Assembly: GCA_009777535.1 (NCBI GenBank)
Contig: WRLP01000008.1
Coordinates: forward strand, 1-64,000
Reading direction: 5' to 3'
Length of the DNA: 64,000 nt
From: Treponema sp.
GTDB taxonomy: Bacteria > Spirochaetota > Spirochaetia > Treponematales > Breznakiellaceae
The position numbers and the translations under genes are program-made. Below, one piece after another: positions 14,452-23,402 of this stretch; the stretch's first letter is position 1; each line of letters starts with the position of its first letter. The notes under the pieces were generated by a model that did not search any database, was not told the origin of the DNA, and worked only from the letters and a program-made list of their open reading frames with translations.

Positions 14452-15567
14452 CTACCTCTGTATCCGCGCCGGGGCGCCGGAGGCGAATGCCTCCACCTGT
14501 TCAAGGCTGCACATAGACGTGTCCCCCGGCGTGGTGGTAACAAGGGCGCCGTGCGCCCAGCCCAGGGCAAGGGCTTCCTGCGGTTCTTTTCCGCAGAGCA
14601 GGCCGTAGAAAAGCCCGGCTGCAAAGCCGTCGCCCCCGCCTACACGGTCATACACATCAAGTTCGGCAACGGGCGCCTGATACGTTTTACCATCCAGCCA
14701 GAGCACGGCGCTCCATGAATGACGGTTAACGGAATGGACTTCGCGTAACGTGGTTGCCACGGCCTTTATATTGGGGAAATCCCCGGTAACATTATCCATC
14801 ATGGCGAAAAAGGCCGACGGGTCCAGCTTGCCCTTAACCTCGACATTCTGCCCTTTCAGACCCAGGCCCTTCTGCAAATCTTCTTCGTTTCCGACAAGTA
14901 CGTCAACGTTAGCCGCAATTCTTCTTAGAGTCTTCGCCGCTTCCTCGCTGGCCTGTGCGGCGTTCCTGCCCTGCTCAACGGCCGCCGCTGTCCACAGTTT
15001 TTCCCGGTAGTTTATATCGAATGACACAACAGCGCCGGCCTTTTTCGCGGCCTGCATCGCTTCGATTATCAATTCGGGGGTGGTGGGCGAAAGCGCGCTG
15101 AAAATGCCTCCTGAGTGAAACCACCGCACCCTGCCGGCACCGAAAATCGTATTCCAGTTGAAGCTCCCGGGTGCAAGCCTCTGGGCAGCTTCGTTTGCTC
15201 GGTTGTAAAAAACTACCGGCGCCCTAAGCCCCTGGCCGCGGTCGCTCCACACAATGCCCATGTTCGGCCCGCGTACGCCGTCATGTTCAAACCGCTTGTA
15301 ATATGGAAACACTCCTGCCCGCTGCACCGCGTACTCGACGCGCCTGCCGATGGGATAATTTACAATGGCGCTGACAATCGCCGTTCTCATGCCAAAGCAG
15401 GTTGATAAATTAGCGGCTACATTATACTCCCCGCCGGCGACATGCAGGGTATACTCATCCGCCTGTGCAAAGGGAGTAACTCCCGGGTCAAGCCTGGTTA
15501 CCAGAGCTCCAAGGGCAAGTAAATCATGTGCAGCACCGGCGGCCGCCGGAATTGGTAATAGCGGCAT
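14452..15567 (-). CDS. PfkB-family sugar kinase, likely 2-dehydro-3-deoxygluconokinase
   Basis: 371 residues; AAGGAGG precedes the ATG. The N-terminal substrate region contains HVAGGEYNVAANLSTCFGM and the C-terminal ATP/anion-hole motif DVYDRVGGGDGFAAGLFYGL, with the catalytic Asp in GGGDG. Overall layout fits the ribokinase/PfkB family. The extended lid and GNEEDLQ segment resemble KDG kinases, which phosphorylate 2-keto-3-deoxygluconate. The exact sugar is an inference. No other sugar-acid gene is adjacent. Confidence 0.78.
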   Translation of the reverse strand: MPLLPIPAAAGAAHDLLALGALVTRLDPGVTPFAQADEYTLHVAGGEYNVAANLSTCFGMRTAIVSAIVNYPIGRRVEYAVQRAGVFPYYKRFEHDGVRGPNMGIVWSDRGQGLRAPVVFYNRANEAAQRLAPGSFNWNTIFGAGRVRWFHSGGIFSALSPTTPELIIEAMQAAKKAGAVVSFDINYREKLWTAAAVEQGRNAAQASEEAAKTLRRIAANVDVLVGNEEDLQKGLGLKGQNVEVKGKLDPSAFFAMMDNVTGDFPNIKAVATTLREVHSVNRHSWSAVLWLDGKTYQAPVAELDVYDRVGGGDGFAAGLFYGLLCGKEPQEALALGWAHGALVTTTPGDTSMCSLEQVEAFASGAPARIQR

Positions 15568-15600
15568 ATTGCCTCCTTAATTTTTATCTCACTTTAATAC

Positions 15601-16815
15601 CTAAATATATGATAATGGTATAACATGATCATTTTTCCCCAATGGGTAATATGACTGTGCCAAACACAATACCCCGCCCGGGGCAATTTCTTTCTTAAAT
15701 TGGGAAAGAGCAGTAAAATGCTTTATATCTTTTTCATCCGGGTTTGATTTTTGCTTAACTTCCAGGGGATATAGTTTTCCGTTTTCTTCCAGGAGTATAT
15801 CTATTTCACGTTTTTCTTTATCCCTGTAATAATAGATAGCGGGAGATTTGCAGTTATGCCAATAACTTTTTAAAATTTCGGAAACAGCATAGGTTTCCAA
15901 AATTGCTCCGGAAAGTGCTCCGTTTTCAAGAGTTTCGCTCGTATTCCACTTTGTAAGAAAACACACCAGCCCTGTATCCAGAAAATACAGTTTTGGAGTT
16001 TTGATAATTCGTTTTGTCAGATTATTGGAATACGGCTGCAAAAGATAAATAAGCCCCGAAGCCTGCAAAATGGACAGCCATGATTTTATTGTCGTCTCAT
16101 TAACACCAACTTCTGCGGCAACGTTTGCGTAATTGAGCATTTGGGCAGTTCTGGCGGCCAATACCTTCATAAAGTTGACAAACAAAAGTTCATTGGAAAC
16201 TTTTGTAATCTGCTTTACATCGCGTTCAATATATGTATGCATATACGAATCGTAAAACATCATCCAGTCTTTATTGGATTTTTTAAACAAGGCAGGATAG
16301 GAACCTTTCCAAATTCGATTAAAAATGTCTTTTACCCCCTTGTTGGTCTTTTCGCTTGCCGCAAGATTTTTTTTACTCGGCAGAAACGGAGCCGTATCCG
16401 GCGCATTGTCTTTTTCCGCCTGGGAAAATCCCTGTAAACTTAAAATACCAACCCTGCCTGCCAAACTTTCGGTTACATTAGCCATAAGATTAAACTGCTG
16501 AGACCCTGTAATCCAGTACATTCCTTTTTTCTTTTCCCTGTCAACATTTGCCTTCATATACGGAAACAACTGCGGAGCATACTGTATTTCATCGATTAAT
16601 AAAGGCGTCCGGTACCGCTCAAGGAACCTTTGCGGGTCTTTCTTTGCCATCTCCTGCATTTCTATTGTATCCATGGAAACATAATTTCTGCTGGTCGATT
16701 CGCAATTCTCAAAAACGGTGGTTTTCCCAACTTGCCTGGGACCGGTAATAAGGACTACCGGAAAGAAATTGCTCGCCCGCTTTATGGCTTTTTCCAGTGT
16801 TCTTTGTATATACAT
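15601..16815 (-). CDS. AAA-family ATPase with DUF4143 domain
   Basis: 404 residues. It carries Walker A LITGPRQVGKTT and Walker B PLLIDEIQYAP near the N-terminus, then WITGSQQFNLM (sensor) and a C-terminal DUF4143 part with LYFLDTGLVCFL and REIDILLEENGKLYPLEVKQ, a PD-(D/E)XK-like nuclease signature. The ATG at 16815 follows GGAGG; an upstream ATG at 16842 lies in a hairpin. Members are widespread and poorly understood. Confidence 0.85.
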   Translation of the reverse strand: MYIQRTLEKAIKRASNFFPVVLITGPRQVGKTTVFENCESTSRNYVSMDTIEMQEMAKKDPQRFLERYRTPLLIDEIQYAPQLFPYMKANVDREKKKGMYWITGSQQFNLMANVTESLAGRVGILSLQGFSQAEKDNAPDTAPFLPSKKNLAASEKTNKGVKDIFNRIWKGSYPALFKKSNKDWMMFYDSYMHTYIERDVKQITKVSNELLFVNFMKVLAARTAQMLNYANVAAEVGVNETTIKSWLSILQASGLIYLLQPYSNNLTKRIIKTPKLYFLDTGLVCFLTKWNTSETLENGALSGAILETYAVSEILKSYWHNCKSPAIYYYRDKEKREIDILLEENGKLYPLEVKQKSNPDEKDIKHFTALSQFKKEIAPGGVLCLAQSYYPLGKNDHVIPLSYI

Positions 16816-16822
16816 ATTGCCT

Positions 16823-16857
16823 CCGACTAATCCGGTTTTCAATCCCAGATTAGTCGG
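16823..16857 (-). promoter_or_regulatory. Inverted repeat overlapping the ribosome-binding site
   Basis: CCGACTAATC (16823-16832) and GATTAGTCGG (16848-16857) form a perfect 10-bp stem with a 15-nt loop in the leader of the DUF4143 gene. Two bases of its GGAGG lie in the stem, so folding could limit ribosome access; alternatively it is an operator. Confidence 0.5.
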
Positions 16858-16905
16858 TGTAATTTAAAAAGTCAAGTAACGGCGGGGAATGGAATAATAG
16901 TTCTC

Positions 16906-17946
16906 TTAAAAATACTCTTCCAGATATTGCTGGGCATTTACCGTTTCTCTGTATATTTCCCTGTTAAGCATTGATAAAACAAGCGTGCTTCCCAGGGGCA
17001 GCCGGTAGGGAACGGAAAAATCTCCGCCCGGGTATTCAACATTGATCAGGCGGATGCGGTCTCCGGCGGGAAGCAGGGCTTCCAGGCGCATTGCCAAAGG
17101 ATAGGGATTTTTCGGCACTGAGTAACGGAAAAGGTTGAACACCTCGCCGCCGGCAAGATCATCGGGGACATTTACGATAAGCCTGACTACATTGTCAATC
17201 GGCATCGAGGTATTTGCCGGTGGGTTCTGGTAGACGATAGTTTCACCTGTTTCACTTCCACGAATTTCGCGCAGACTGAATTCAAAGTTGATGCCCATGC
17301 TTCCGATCAGTTCAAGCGCCCGTGACAGTTCCAGGCCTGTTAACTGCGGTACGATAATCACCGTGTTTTCCAGTCCCCGGCTTACAACAAATTCCAGGGC
17401 AAGCGGGCCTGATATATCGGCTCCCGGCTCCGGCTTCTGGGCGAGAATTGTTCCCGGGGTCTCGGCGGAAAAATCAAACATTAAAGGCTCTTTCAGGCTG
17501 AGCAGGGGGAGCCCTCCGGAGGCGCTGTAAAGCGTCTGCAGATCCATTCTTACTTCATCAATATTCCTGCCGACATAGTTTTCGACCCTGCTGATCATCA
17601 CTCCCTGGCTTACAACAAGGCGTACCCGCCGGCCGGCTTTTACAATGGTGCCCGCCCTTGGTTCCTGTTCAATAATAAGCCCCCTGTCATGGGCGGACTG
17701 GGAATAACGAAGCTGAAGCCTTGGATAAAGTTCCTTTACCTGCAATTCCAGCAGTGCCTCCGTCAATTCCCTGCCTGTAACATCGGGAACCATGCACTGC
17801 TCGGCGCCTCTAACGGCGATAAAAAAAATGGAAATGGCAATAATTCCAACAATAACAAGGAGTCCTGCAACCGATAATATAAAAACTTTTAAGTGATTCG
17901 ACACATAATCTTCTATCGAACTAAGATCAAAATTGAAAATACGCAT
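16906..17946 (-). CDS. Membrane-anchored PASTA-domain protein
   Basis: 346 residues from ATG 17946, with AAGGA in the 8-nt gap after fmt. A transmembrane segment (about 20-45) is followed by three PASTA-like modules, each with phrases such as MVPDVTGRELTEALLELQ, VGRNIDEVRMDLQ and VPQLTGLELSRALELI. PASTA domains bind peptidoglycan fragments in kinases and PBPs. No kinase domain is present, so this is a stand-alone cell-wall-sensing or -binding protein on the outer face of the inner membrane. It is cotranscribed with def and fmt. Confidence 0.82.
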   Translation of the reverse strand: MRIFNFDLSSIEDYVSNHLKVFILSVAGLLVIVGIIAISIFFIAVRGAEQCMVPDVTGRELTEALLELQVKELYPRLQLRYSQSAHDRGLIIEQEPRAGTIVKAGRRVRLVVSQGVMISRVENYVGRNIDEVRMDLQTLYSASGGLPLLSLKEPLMFDFSAETPGTILAQKPEPGADISGPLALEFVVSRGLENTVIIVPQLTGLELSRALELIGSMGINFEFSLREIRGSETGETIVYQNPPANTSMPIDNVVRLIVNVPDDLAGGEVFNLFRYSVPKNPYPLAMRLEALLPAGDRIRLINVEYPGGDFSVPYRLPLGSTLVLSMLNREIYRETVNAQQYLEEYF

Positions 17947-17954
17947 ATAGTTCC

Positions 17955-18917
17955 TTACCCCAGCCTTGTACCCGTAAAATTCCTGGCGCCGTTCATGAAG
18001 GCCCGCCATTCAAGAGCCTTCCTGTTTTGATATTGAAGCTCCGTAATCACAATAACCCCATCTCCGGTTTGTATCAATATACCATGCTCCCTGTCCGCTC
18101 CCAAAACCGTGCCCGCCTGAACGCCGGCGTCAATTTGTCCGCCGCCATTTTCATATACTTTTGCCTTCAGAAAAAATAGCCTTGCCCCCTTGTGCAGTGT
18201 CCACGACAACGGCCACGGATTATAGGCCCGAATTTCCGCTTCGATTACGGGGGCGCTTTTGCTCCAGTCCACAAGGCCGTGGGCGCTTTCGATAAGCGAA
18301 CAATAACTCGCTTCGCTGTGGTTCTGCGGCTCTCCTTTGGTTTTCCCTGCTGTTATGTCCCCTAAAAGCGGCGGCAGCAGTGCGGCGGCTTTCAGCGCCA
18401 TGGTTTCGGATAGTTCCCCTGCAGTTTCGGCGCCTGTTAGCTGCAAATGTTCCTGAATTAAAATATCGCCGCTGTCCATTTTCTGCGCAAGCCTTTGGAC
18501 GCTTATTCCGGTTTTGCTGTCGCGGTTCAGAATTGCCGCTTGTATTGGCGTGGGGCCGCGGTACTTTGGCAGCAGGCTTGGGTGGATATTTATCCCGCCC
18601 AGCGGAAACAGGCCTAAAAATTTCGGGCCGAAAATTTTTCCGTAAGCAAAGGAAACCAGCAGATCTGGTGCAAGAGACGTCACCTGTTCCCGCGCTGCCG
18701 CATCCAGTTTCATGGACTTCAGTACGGGGACAGGTGCAAAAGCCTGCCCCAGCCTTTCAGCGGCGGCGGCAACATCGGTTGGCTCATGTCTGCCGCTCCG
18801 CCCCCTTGGGCTGTCCGGGTTCGTCAGCACTCCAGCCAATGTTACACCTTCCGCCGCGAATAATGCCTCCAGGCAGGGAACCGCTATGGCCGGACTGCCG
18901 GCGAAAAGAACCCTCAT
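17955..18917 (-). CDS. fmt: Methionyl-tRNA formyltransferase
   Basis: 320 residues. It begins MRVLFAGSPAIAVPCLEAL and has LLVSFAYGKI, INIHPSLLPKYRGPTPIQ (formyl-THF site and catalytic Asn-His) and MDSGDIL, followed by the C-terminal OB domain. It formylates initiator Met-tRNA. The start overlaps the def stop by 4 nt (ATGA) and the stop lies 8 nt before the PASTA gene start, giving a def-fmt-PASTA operon. Confidence 0.95.
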   Translation of the reverse strand: MRVLFAGSPAIAVPCLEALFAAEGVTLAGVLTNPDSPRGRSGRHEPTDVAAAAERLGQAFAPVPVLKSMKLDAAAREQVTSLAPDLLVSFAYGKIFGPKFLGLFPLGGINIHPSLLPKYRGPTPIQAAILNRDSKTGISVQRLAQKMDSGDILIQEHLQLTGAETAGELSETMALKAAALLPPLLGDITAGKTKGEPQNHSEASYCSLIESAHGLVDWSKSAPVIEAEIRAYNPWPLSWTLHKGARLFFLKAKVYENGGGQIDAGVQAGTVLGADREHGILIQTGDGVIVITELQYQNRKALEWRAFMNGARNFTGTRLG

Positions 18918-19405
18918 CCCTGGCTATTCACCTGTTTTTCGTATTTTGTCCTGAGCCGGTTTCGCTTGGCTTCCGGCAGGCGCTCCAGAAAAAGAATCCC
19001 TTCAAGATGATCGTATTCGTGAAGAATAACCCTGGCAAGAATCCCCGAAGCCTCCAGTGTAAAGGGGCGGCCCTTTTCATTCCATGCCTGAACCTTCACA
19101 GCCTTTGCCCGTTCAACATCGGCATATATGCCCGGAATTGAAAGGCAGCCCTCTTCCATTTTTGTCATATCCTGAGATGTTTCTATTATCGAAGGATTGA
19201 TAAAGACCCGCTCGATATCACCCTGTATATGAACAACAAAGATCCGCTTCATGAGCCCGATCTGCGGGCCGGCAAGGCCTACGCCCTTGTCTGTAACAAG
19301 GGTTTCCAGCATTTCTTTCGCGGTTTTTCTTAATTCATCGTCAATATCAGTTATCTTCTCAGCTTTTTGCGATAAAAGCTCGTTTCCCATTGTAATTATC
19401 TTCAT
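18914..19405 (-). CDS. def: Peptide deformylase
   Basis: 163 residues with all three motifs: GVGLAGPQIG, EGCLSIP and HEYDHLEG (metal ligands Cys and two His, catalytic Glu). It removes the formyl group from new proteins, the counterpart of fmt downstream. The ATG at 19405 is 6 nt after a TAATAT -10 box and has no Shine-Dalgarno sequence, which makes a leaderless mRNA likely. Confidence 0.95.
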   Translation of the reverse strand: MKIITMGNELLSQKAEKITDIDDELRKTAKEMLETLVTDKGVGLAGPQIGLMKRIFVVHIQGDIERVFINPSIIETSQDMTKMEEGCLSIPGIYADVERAKAVKVQAWNEKGRPFTLEASGILARVILHEYDHLEGILFLERLPEAKRNRLRTKYEKQVNSQG

Positions 19406-19411
19406 AATATC

Positions 19412-19440
19412 ATATTAAATATTTTTATTGTTATAGCCAA
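19412..19440 (-). promoter_or_regulatory. Promoter of def-fmt operon
   Basis: Minus strand: TTGGCT (19440-19435), a 17-bp spacer, TAATAT (19417-19412), then 6 nt to the def ATG. Transcription would start at or next to the A of the start codon. Confidence 0.65.
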
Positions 19441-19455
19441 TAGCGAAAAGAAAGC

Positions 19456-20379
19456 TTATACACCCGGGGCTTTTTTTCCCGGCGTTATGTAAAGCGAAAC
19501 AATATATATCAGCGCCGCAGTCCATATAAAGCCAAAAACAATAAAGTTATACCTTGGAAAAGATTCATTAAAAATAAAATACCCCTCCAAAAAATTCAGG
19601 GTTGGAGAAATAAACTGGATAAATCCAACTGTAGAAAATGGAAGTATTTTCGCTCCCTTTGCAAAAAGATAAAGAGGCAGGGTGGTGATTGCGCCGCACA
19701 GCAGAAGCAGGAACCAGGTTGATGCGGGAAGCCCTGCAAGATAGCTGATTCCATGCCCCCCCTGCAAATTTTTCGAGATGCCGGGAGCAAAGAGCAGGAA
19801 TAATCCCAGGGGGGAGGCAATCAAAGTTTCAACACCCAGGGTTTCCAGCGCCGGGCGTTTAATGGTTTTTTTGCACAGGGCATAAATCGCAAAACTTCCC
19901 GCAAGCAGAAGCGAAATCCATGGCAGTGAACCGGAGAATATTGTCTGAATCGCCACACCCGTCATGGCAAGGGCAAAAGCCAGTAATTGCAGTGGTGTAA
20001 GTCTTTCCTTAAAAACGCACATTCCCAATACAATTACGATTAAGGGATTTATATAGTAACCAAGAGAAGCTTCAATGGTATGCCCTGAATTTATTGCCCA
20101 TATATAAAAACCCCAGTTAAAACTTATGGCAATGGAGGCCGCGATATAAAGAAATCCTTCTTTTTTATTTTTAAAAAATAAAATCCAGGAAAAATTCTTT
20201 CGGGCAAAAAGGATTATACTGACCAGTACCAAAGAAAACAGGATTCTGAAAGCAAGTATATGCAGGGCATTAATCGCAGCCAGCATTTTCCAGTAGAGCG
20301 GAAGAATACCCCATAGAAAATATGCGCAGGCTGTCATTAAAACGCCTTTACCAAATGTTTTGTTCATATTGTTGTTCAT
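19456..20379 (-). CDS. rarD: RarD-type EamA-family transporter
   Basis: 307 residues with about ten hydrophobic segments. MTACAYFLWGILPLYWKML and SFNWGFYIWAINSGHTIEAS are typical of RarD, as are LGYYINPLIVIVLGM and GFIQFISPTLNFLEG. It is an inner-membrane drug/metabolite-superfamily permease; the substrate is not known. A second ATG at 20367 (MNKTFGKG) is an equally good start. It lies on the same strand as def, 50 bp upstream, with its own stop before the def promoter. Confidence 0.85.
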   Translation of the reverse strand: MNNNMNKTFGKGVLMTACAYFLWGILPLYWKMLAAINALHILAFRILFSLVLVSIILFARKNFSWILFFKNKKEGFLYIAASIAISFNWGFYIWAINSGHTIEASLGYYINPLIVIVLGMCVFKERLTPLQLLAFALAMTGVAIQTIFSGSLPWISLLLAGSFAIYALCKKTIKRPALETLGVETLIASPLGLFLLFAPGISKNLQGGHGISYLAGLPASTWFLLLLCGAITTLPLYLFAKGAKILPFSTVGFIQFISPTLNFLEGYFIFNESFPRYNFIVFGFIWTAALIYIVSLYITPGKKAPGV

Positions 20380-20439
20380 GATACCGTATTCGGAGATCTC
20401 TTAAAAGTCCCTTCCGGCAACCGGCGCCAATGCGTAAAA

Positions 20440-20468
20440 TTGACATTTTTGCATAAAAGATATATATT
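20440..20468 (+). promoter_or_regulatory. Promoter of small lipoprotein gene
   Basis: TTGACA (20440-20445), a 17-bp spacer and TATATT (20463-20468). GGAGG lies between this and the ATG at 20486, so this gene has a short conventional leader. Confidence 0.7.
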
Positions 20469-20485
20469 TAATCCGGAGGTGTGTT

Positions 20486-20902
20486 ATGAAAGAAAAGATT
20501 TTTATCGTTGTTGTTTTCTGTATTGGTGTTTTTGCGTCATGCAAATCACTGAATTACGCACAACCGGATTTTAACAGACCGTATTCCCATGTGATCGACT
20601 CTTACAGCGCTTCGGGCGGTCTGGAAGACCGTATCAGATTATACAATCAATCTTCAAATTCAGGTATATCTTTTAAAGTTTATGTGCATGATCCTGATGC
20701 GAACACATGGCTGGAGTATGGTACAGGAACACTTAGGAGGCAGGGCGATACCGATTTTATTAGTTCCTGGCTGGCCGGCAACCTAAAAAAATACAGGTAT
20801 TATGCAATAGCAGCCCTGGACGAAGAAGAGTATACCTATAATTTTTACAAAAGAAATAATGATTTGCATATAGTAATTGGCGACAATATGCCTTTTTTTT
20901 AG
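20486..20902 (+). CDS. Small lipoprotein, unknown function
   Basis: 138 residues. The signal peptide MKEKIFIVVVFCIGVFASC ends in a lipobox with Cys19. The mature part is polar and aromatic-rich, with GISFKVYVHDPDANTWLEYG and several Tyr residues, suggesting a compact beta-sandwich. No family recognised. CGGAGG precedes the ATG. manC follows after 46 nt and may be cotranscribed. Confidence 0.7.
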   Translation: MKEKIFIVVVFCIGVFASCKSLNYAQPDFNRPYSHVIDSYSASGGLEDRIRLYNQSSNSGISFKVYVHDPDANTWLEYGTGTLRRQGDTDFISSWLAGNLKKYRYYAIAALDEEEYTYNFYKRNNDLHIVIGDNMPFF

Positions 20903-20948
20903 GCATCTTTGCTCTTGCCATATTCAGAAAAAAGCCTGGAGCGGTAAC

Positions 20949-22061
20949 ATGTTCGGCGAATGTTTAATCATGGCAGGCGGTTCGGGCACAAGGCTCTGGC
21001 CTGCAAGCAGTTCCGCCCTGCCCAAGCAGTTTTTGCCAATCGGCGGGAAGGACGAGGGAAGTTTTTTTTCATCCGCCGTGGAGCGCGCCCTGGCTGTTAC
21101 TGAAAAGGGCGGCAGGGTAACAATAATTGCCGGCAAGAACCACATTCCCCGCGTAATTGCAGACTGCGCCAAACTGCCCGCCGCCGGCAAAAAACGCCTT
21201 GCTATTATCGCCGAACCCGAAGCAAAGAACACCGCCCCCGCCATTGCCTGCGCGGTAATCTACTCCCTGTTAGGTGCTAAAAGCCGAAACATGCTGGTTC
21301 TTACAAGCGATCATATAATAAAGCCGCTGGACGTTTTCATGGCCGATGCCGCCCTTGCCGCCGCCTGCGCCGATGAAGGCGCCCTGGCGGTATTCGGCAT
21401 TCCGCCCGCCCGGGCGGAAACCGGCTACGGATACATCGAAACAGGCAGGCCAAACGCCTGCGGCATTTATCCGGTAAAGGCCTTCCGGGAAAAGCCGGAC
21501 ATGAACACAGCGAAAAAATTCATCGCTTCCAAACGTTTTTTCTGGAATTCGGGAATGTTTGCCTTTTCCACCGAATTCATGGCGGGCGAATTCCGGCGTT
21601 TGGCCGGTGATGTTTTTCGCCCCTTTGAAAAACTTAAAAACCCGCCGGCGAATTCGTACACTACTACAAAGGGACTGCGTATTTTAAGCGCCTGGCCGGC
21701 TCTGGCGGCTGCCTACCGCAAGACCAGAGCCATATCCTTCGATTACGCCATTGCCGAAAAGTGCCGGCGGACGGCAATGATCCGCGCCGGTTTTGCCTGG
21801 GTTGATATCGGCAGTTGGGAAGATTATTCCACCCTGCGAAGCGGCGCACAGTCGGAAGTTTTCAGTGAAAACGGGGCTTCCTGTTATGTTGATTCGGACA
21901 TTCCTGTGGCGCTTGCAGGGGTGGACGACCTGATTGTGGTAATCCGTTCAGGCAAAACCGGCGCGCCGGCAGCCGCACTGATAACCCGCAGGGGGCAAAC
22001 CCATAAGGTGAGGGACATTGTGGAGAAAATTAAAAAAGACGGAAGGGACGATCTACTCTAA
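20949..22061 (+). CDS. manC: Mannose-1-phosphate guanylyltransferase
   Basis: 370 residues from ATG 20949, after a GGAG. It has the nucleotidyltransferase signature MAGGSGTRLWPASSSALPKQ and later VLTSDHIIKP, GYGYIETG, FREKPDMNTAKKF, WNSGMFAFSTE and VDIGSWEDY, the expected ManC order. It makes GDP-mannose for glycan synthesis. Length fits the single-domain form without the isomerase fusion. An in-frame start at 20877 lies inside the preceding lipoprotein gene and is unlikely. Confidence 0.9.
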   Translation: MFGECLIMAGGSGTRLWPASSSALPKQFLPIGGKDEGSFFSSAVERALAVTEKGGRVTIIAGKNHIPRVIADCAKLPAAGKKRLAIIAEPEAKNTAPAIACAVIYSLLGAKSRNMLVLTSDHIIKPLDVFMADAALAAACADEGALAVFGIPPARAETGYGYIETGRPNACGIYPVKAFREKPDMNTAKKFIASKRFFWNSGMFAFSTEFMAGEFRRLAGDVFRPFEKLKNPPANSYTTTKGLRILSAWPALAAAYRKTRAISFDYAIAEKCRRTAMIRAGFAWVDIGSWEDYSTLRSGAQSEVFSENGASCYVDSDIPVALAGVDDLIVVIRSGKTGAPAAALITRRGQTHKVRDIVEKIKKDGRDDLL

Positions 22062-22184
22062 ATTCTTTCACTTGCAATATTATTAAATATGGTTTAAGTT
22101 GTAGTTATTGGTTTTGGTATGAATTTAAGTTTTATATAAAGCTAATTTAGCTTTTTTCCTAAAAAACAACAAAAAGAGGAAGCC
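22062..22184 (+). promoter_or_regulatory. Leader of the V-ATPase operon with small hairpin
   Basis: An AT-rich gap. AAAGCTAA-T-TTAGCTTT (22138-22154) is followed by TTT and could be a weak terminator for manC or part of the leader. AGAGGA precedes the subunit E start. No convincing -35/-10 pair was found. Confidence 0.4.
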
Positions 22185-22796
22185 ATGGATATCCAGGTTC
22201 AGGAACTAATAGACAAAATAAAGAGAGACGGAATTGAAACCGCATCGGGCGAATCCGCCCGAATCAAGCGGGAAGCGGAGAAAGAAGCCGCCCAGATAGT
22301 TGAAGCTGCCAAAAAGGAAGCGGACGAGATTATTTCCAGGGGCAAACAGGACGCTGAGCGCTCCGAAAAGGCGGGAATTGCTGCGCTGGAGCAAGCTTCC
22401 AGAAACCTTGTTTTGGCATTCAGGGAAGAAATTCAAAATCTTCTGAACAAAATAGTGACCGCTCAGTTGAATGCCTCCTATGGGGATGATGTCCTTAAAG
22501 CCGCTTTGCCGGATTTACTGAAGACATGGGCGGCAAAAGATGATGACAGACTGGCTGTGCTTCTTAGCGAAAACGAGCTTTCAAAACTTGAAGGATTCTT
22601 TAAACAAAAACTTGCTGCAGAACTGTCCAAAGGGCTGGAATTGAAGGTTGGGCGTTCAATCGGCGCCGGTTTCCATATTTCCAGCAGGAACGGCTCCATT
22701 TATTATGATTTTTCCGCAGAAGCCGTCGCACAAATGCTTTCGGCATATCTTAATCCAAAGCTGGCGGAAATAATGAATTCATCAAAAGGGATATAA
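22185..22796 (+). CDS. V-type ATP synthase subunit E
   Basis: 203 residues. The N-terminal 90 residues form a charged coiled coil (IKREAEKEAAQIVEAAKKEA, ISRGKQDAERSEKAGIAAL) and the C-terminal part has the globular fold ending in HISSRNGSIYYDFS and a final helix. This is the peripheral stalk subunit that links the A3B3 head to the membrane sector. First gene of the cluster E-DUF2764-A-B-D; GAGGAAG precedes the ATG. Confidence 0.88.
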   Translation: MDIQVQELIDKIKRDGIETASGESARIKREAEKEAAQIVEAAKKEADEIISRGKQDAERSEKAGIAALEQASRNLVLAFREEIQNLLNKIVTAQLNASYGDDVLKAALPDLLKTWAAKDDDRLAVLLSENELSKLEGFFKQKLAAELSKGLELKVGRSIGAGFHISSRNGSIYYDFSAEAVAQMLSAYLNPKLAEIMNSSKGI

Positions 22797-22799
22797 TCC

Positions 22800-23402
22800 G
22801 TGGGTTCTTACTATTACCTAGTATCCCAGCTTCCACATCTGATATACGGCCTGCCGCCTCCCATTCCGTCTGCGGAATTCAGGGAGTTTGTGAAGCCCCT
22901 GATGGACGAAGACGATGCTGCGCTTATTGACCTGATCAGTCTGGATCCGCAGCCGGTGTCCGCGGAAGGGCCTTCATACGCTGAAAACGCTCCCGCTTCA
23001 GGCTCCGAATTTATCGACGGTTGGAGGGATTGGGAAAGGGCGCTGCGCCTTAACCTTGCCAGGTACAGAGCCGCCAGGCTCAAGAGGGAAGGCGGAGCCC
23101 CCCTTGATCCGCCGGCTGTTCCGGCAGACGCGGCGGCGGCGGCAAAAGCGGTTACAGATGCCGGCTCTCCGCTGGAAGGGGAGATACTCATCGACAAGGC
23201 GAGGTGGAGCGCGATTGAGTATTTACAGGGCGGCAGTTATTTCGGCCGCAACACAGTTTTCGCCTATTTGCTAAAGCTAATTTTGCTGGAAAGGCGTATG
23301 TCATTCGATAATGAAAAGGGATCAGCTGAATATGAATCACTGTATGCTTCCATTCTGGACAGCGTACAATCAGGTGTTATGCCAATGGGAGAACTTAGAT
23401 GA
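22800..23402 (+). CDS. DUF2764 protein of the V-ATPase operon
   Basis: 200 residues from GTG 22800, 3 nt after the subunit E stop. It begins MGSYYYLVSQLPHLIYGLPP and later has IDKARWSAIEYLQGGSYFGR and an Arg-rich C-terminal helix. Proteins of this family occupy this position in spirochaete, chlamydial and Bacteroidetes V-ATPase operons and may replace a stalk subunit such as C or F. A low-complexity Ala/Pro segment (about 98-118) is a lineage-specific insertion. The role is inferred from position. Confidence 0.78.
   Translation: MGSYYYLVSQLPHLIYGLPPPIPSAEFREFVKPLMDEDDAALIDLISLDPQPVSAEGPSYAENAPASGSEFIDGWRDWERALRLNLARYRAARLKREGGAPLDPPAVPADAAAAAKAVTDAGSPLEGEILIDKARWSAIEYLQGGSYFGRNTVFAYLLKLILLERRMSFDNEKGSAEYESLYASILDSVQSGVMPMGELR

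Noticed and set aside
14452-15567. Fructokinase or ribokinase as the precise call
   Set aside because: The motifs support only the PfkB family with a lean toward KDG kinase; the substrate cannot be fixed by eye.
18380-19141. A 253-codon open frame on the plus strand
   Set aside because: Antisense to fmt and def, which are unmistakable. The product is low-complexity and Arg/Pro-rich.
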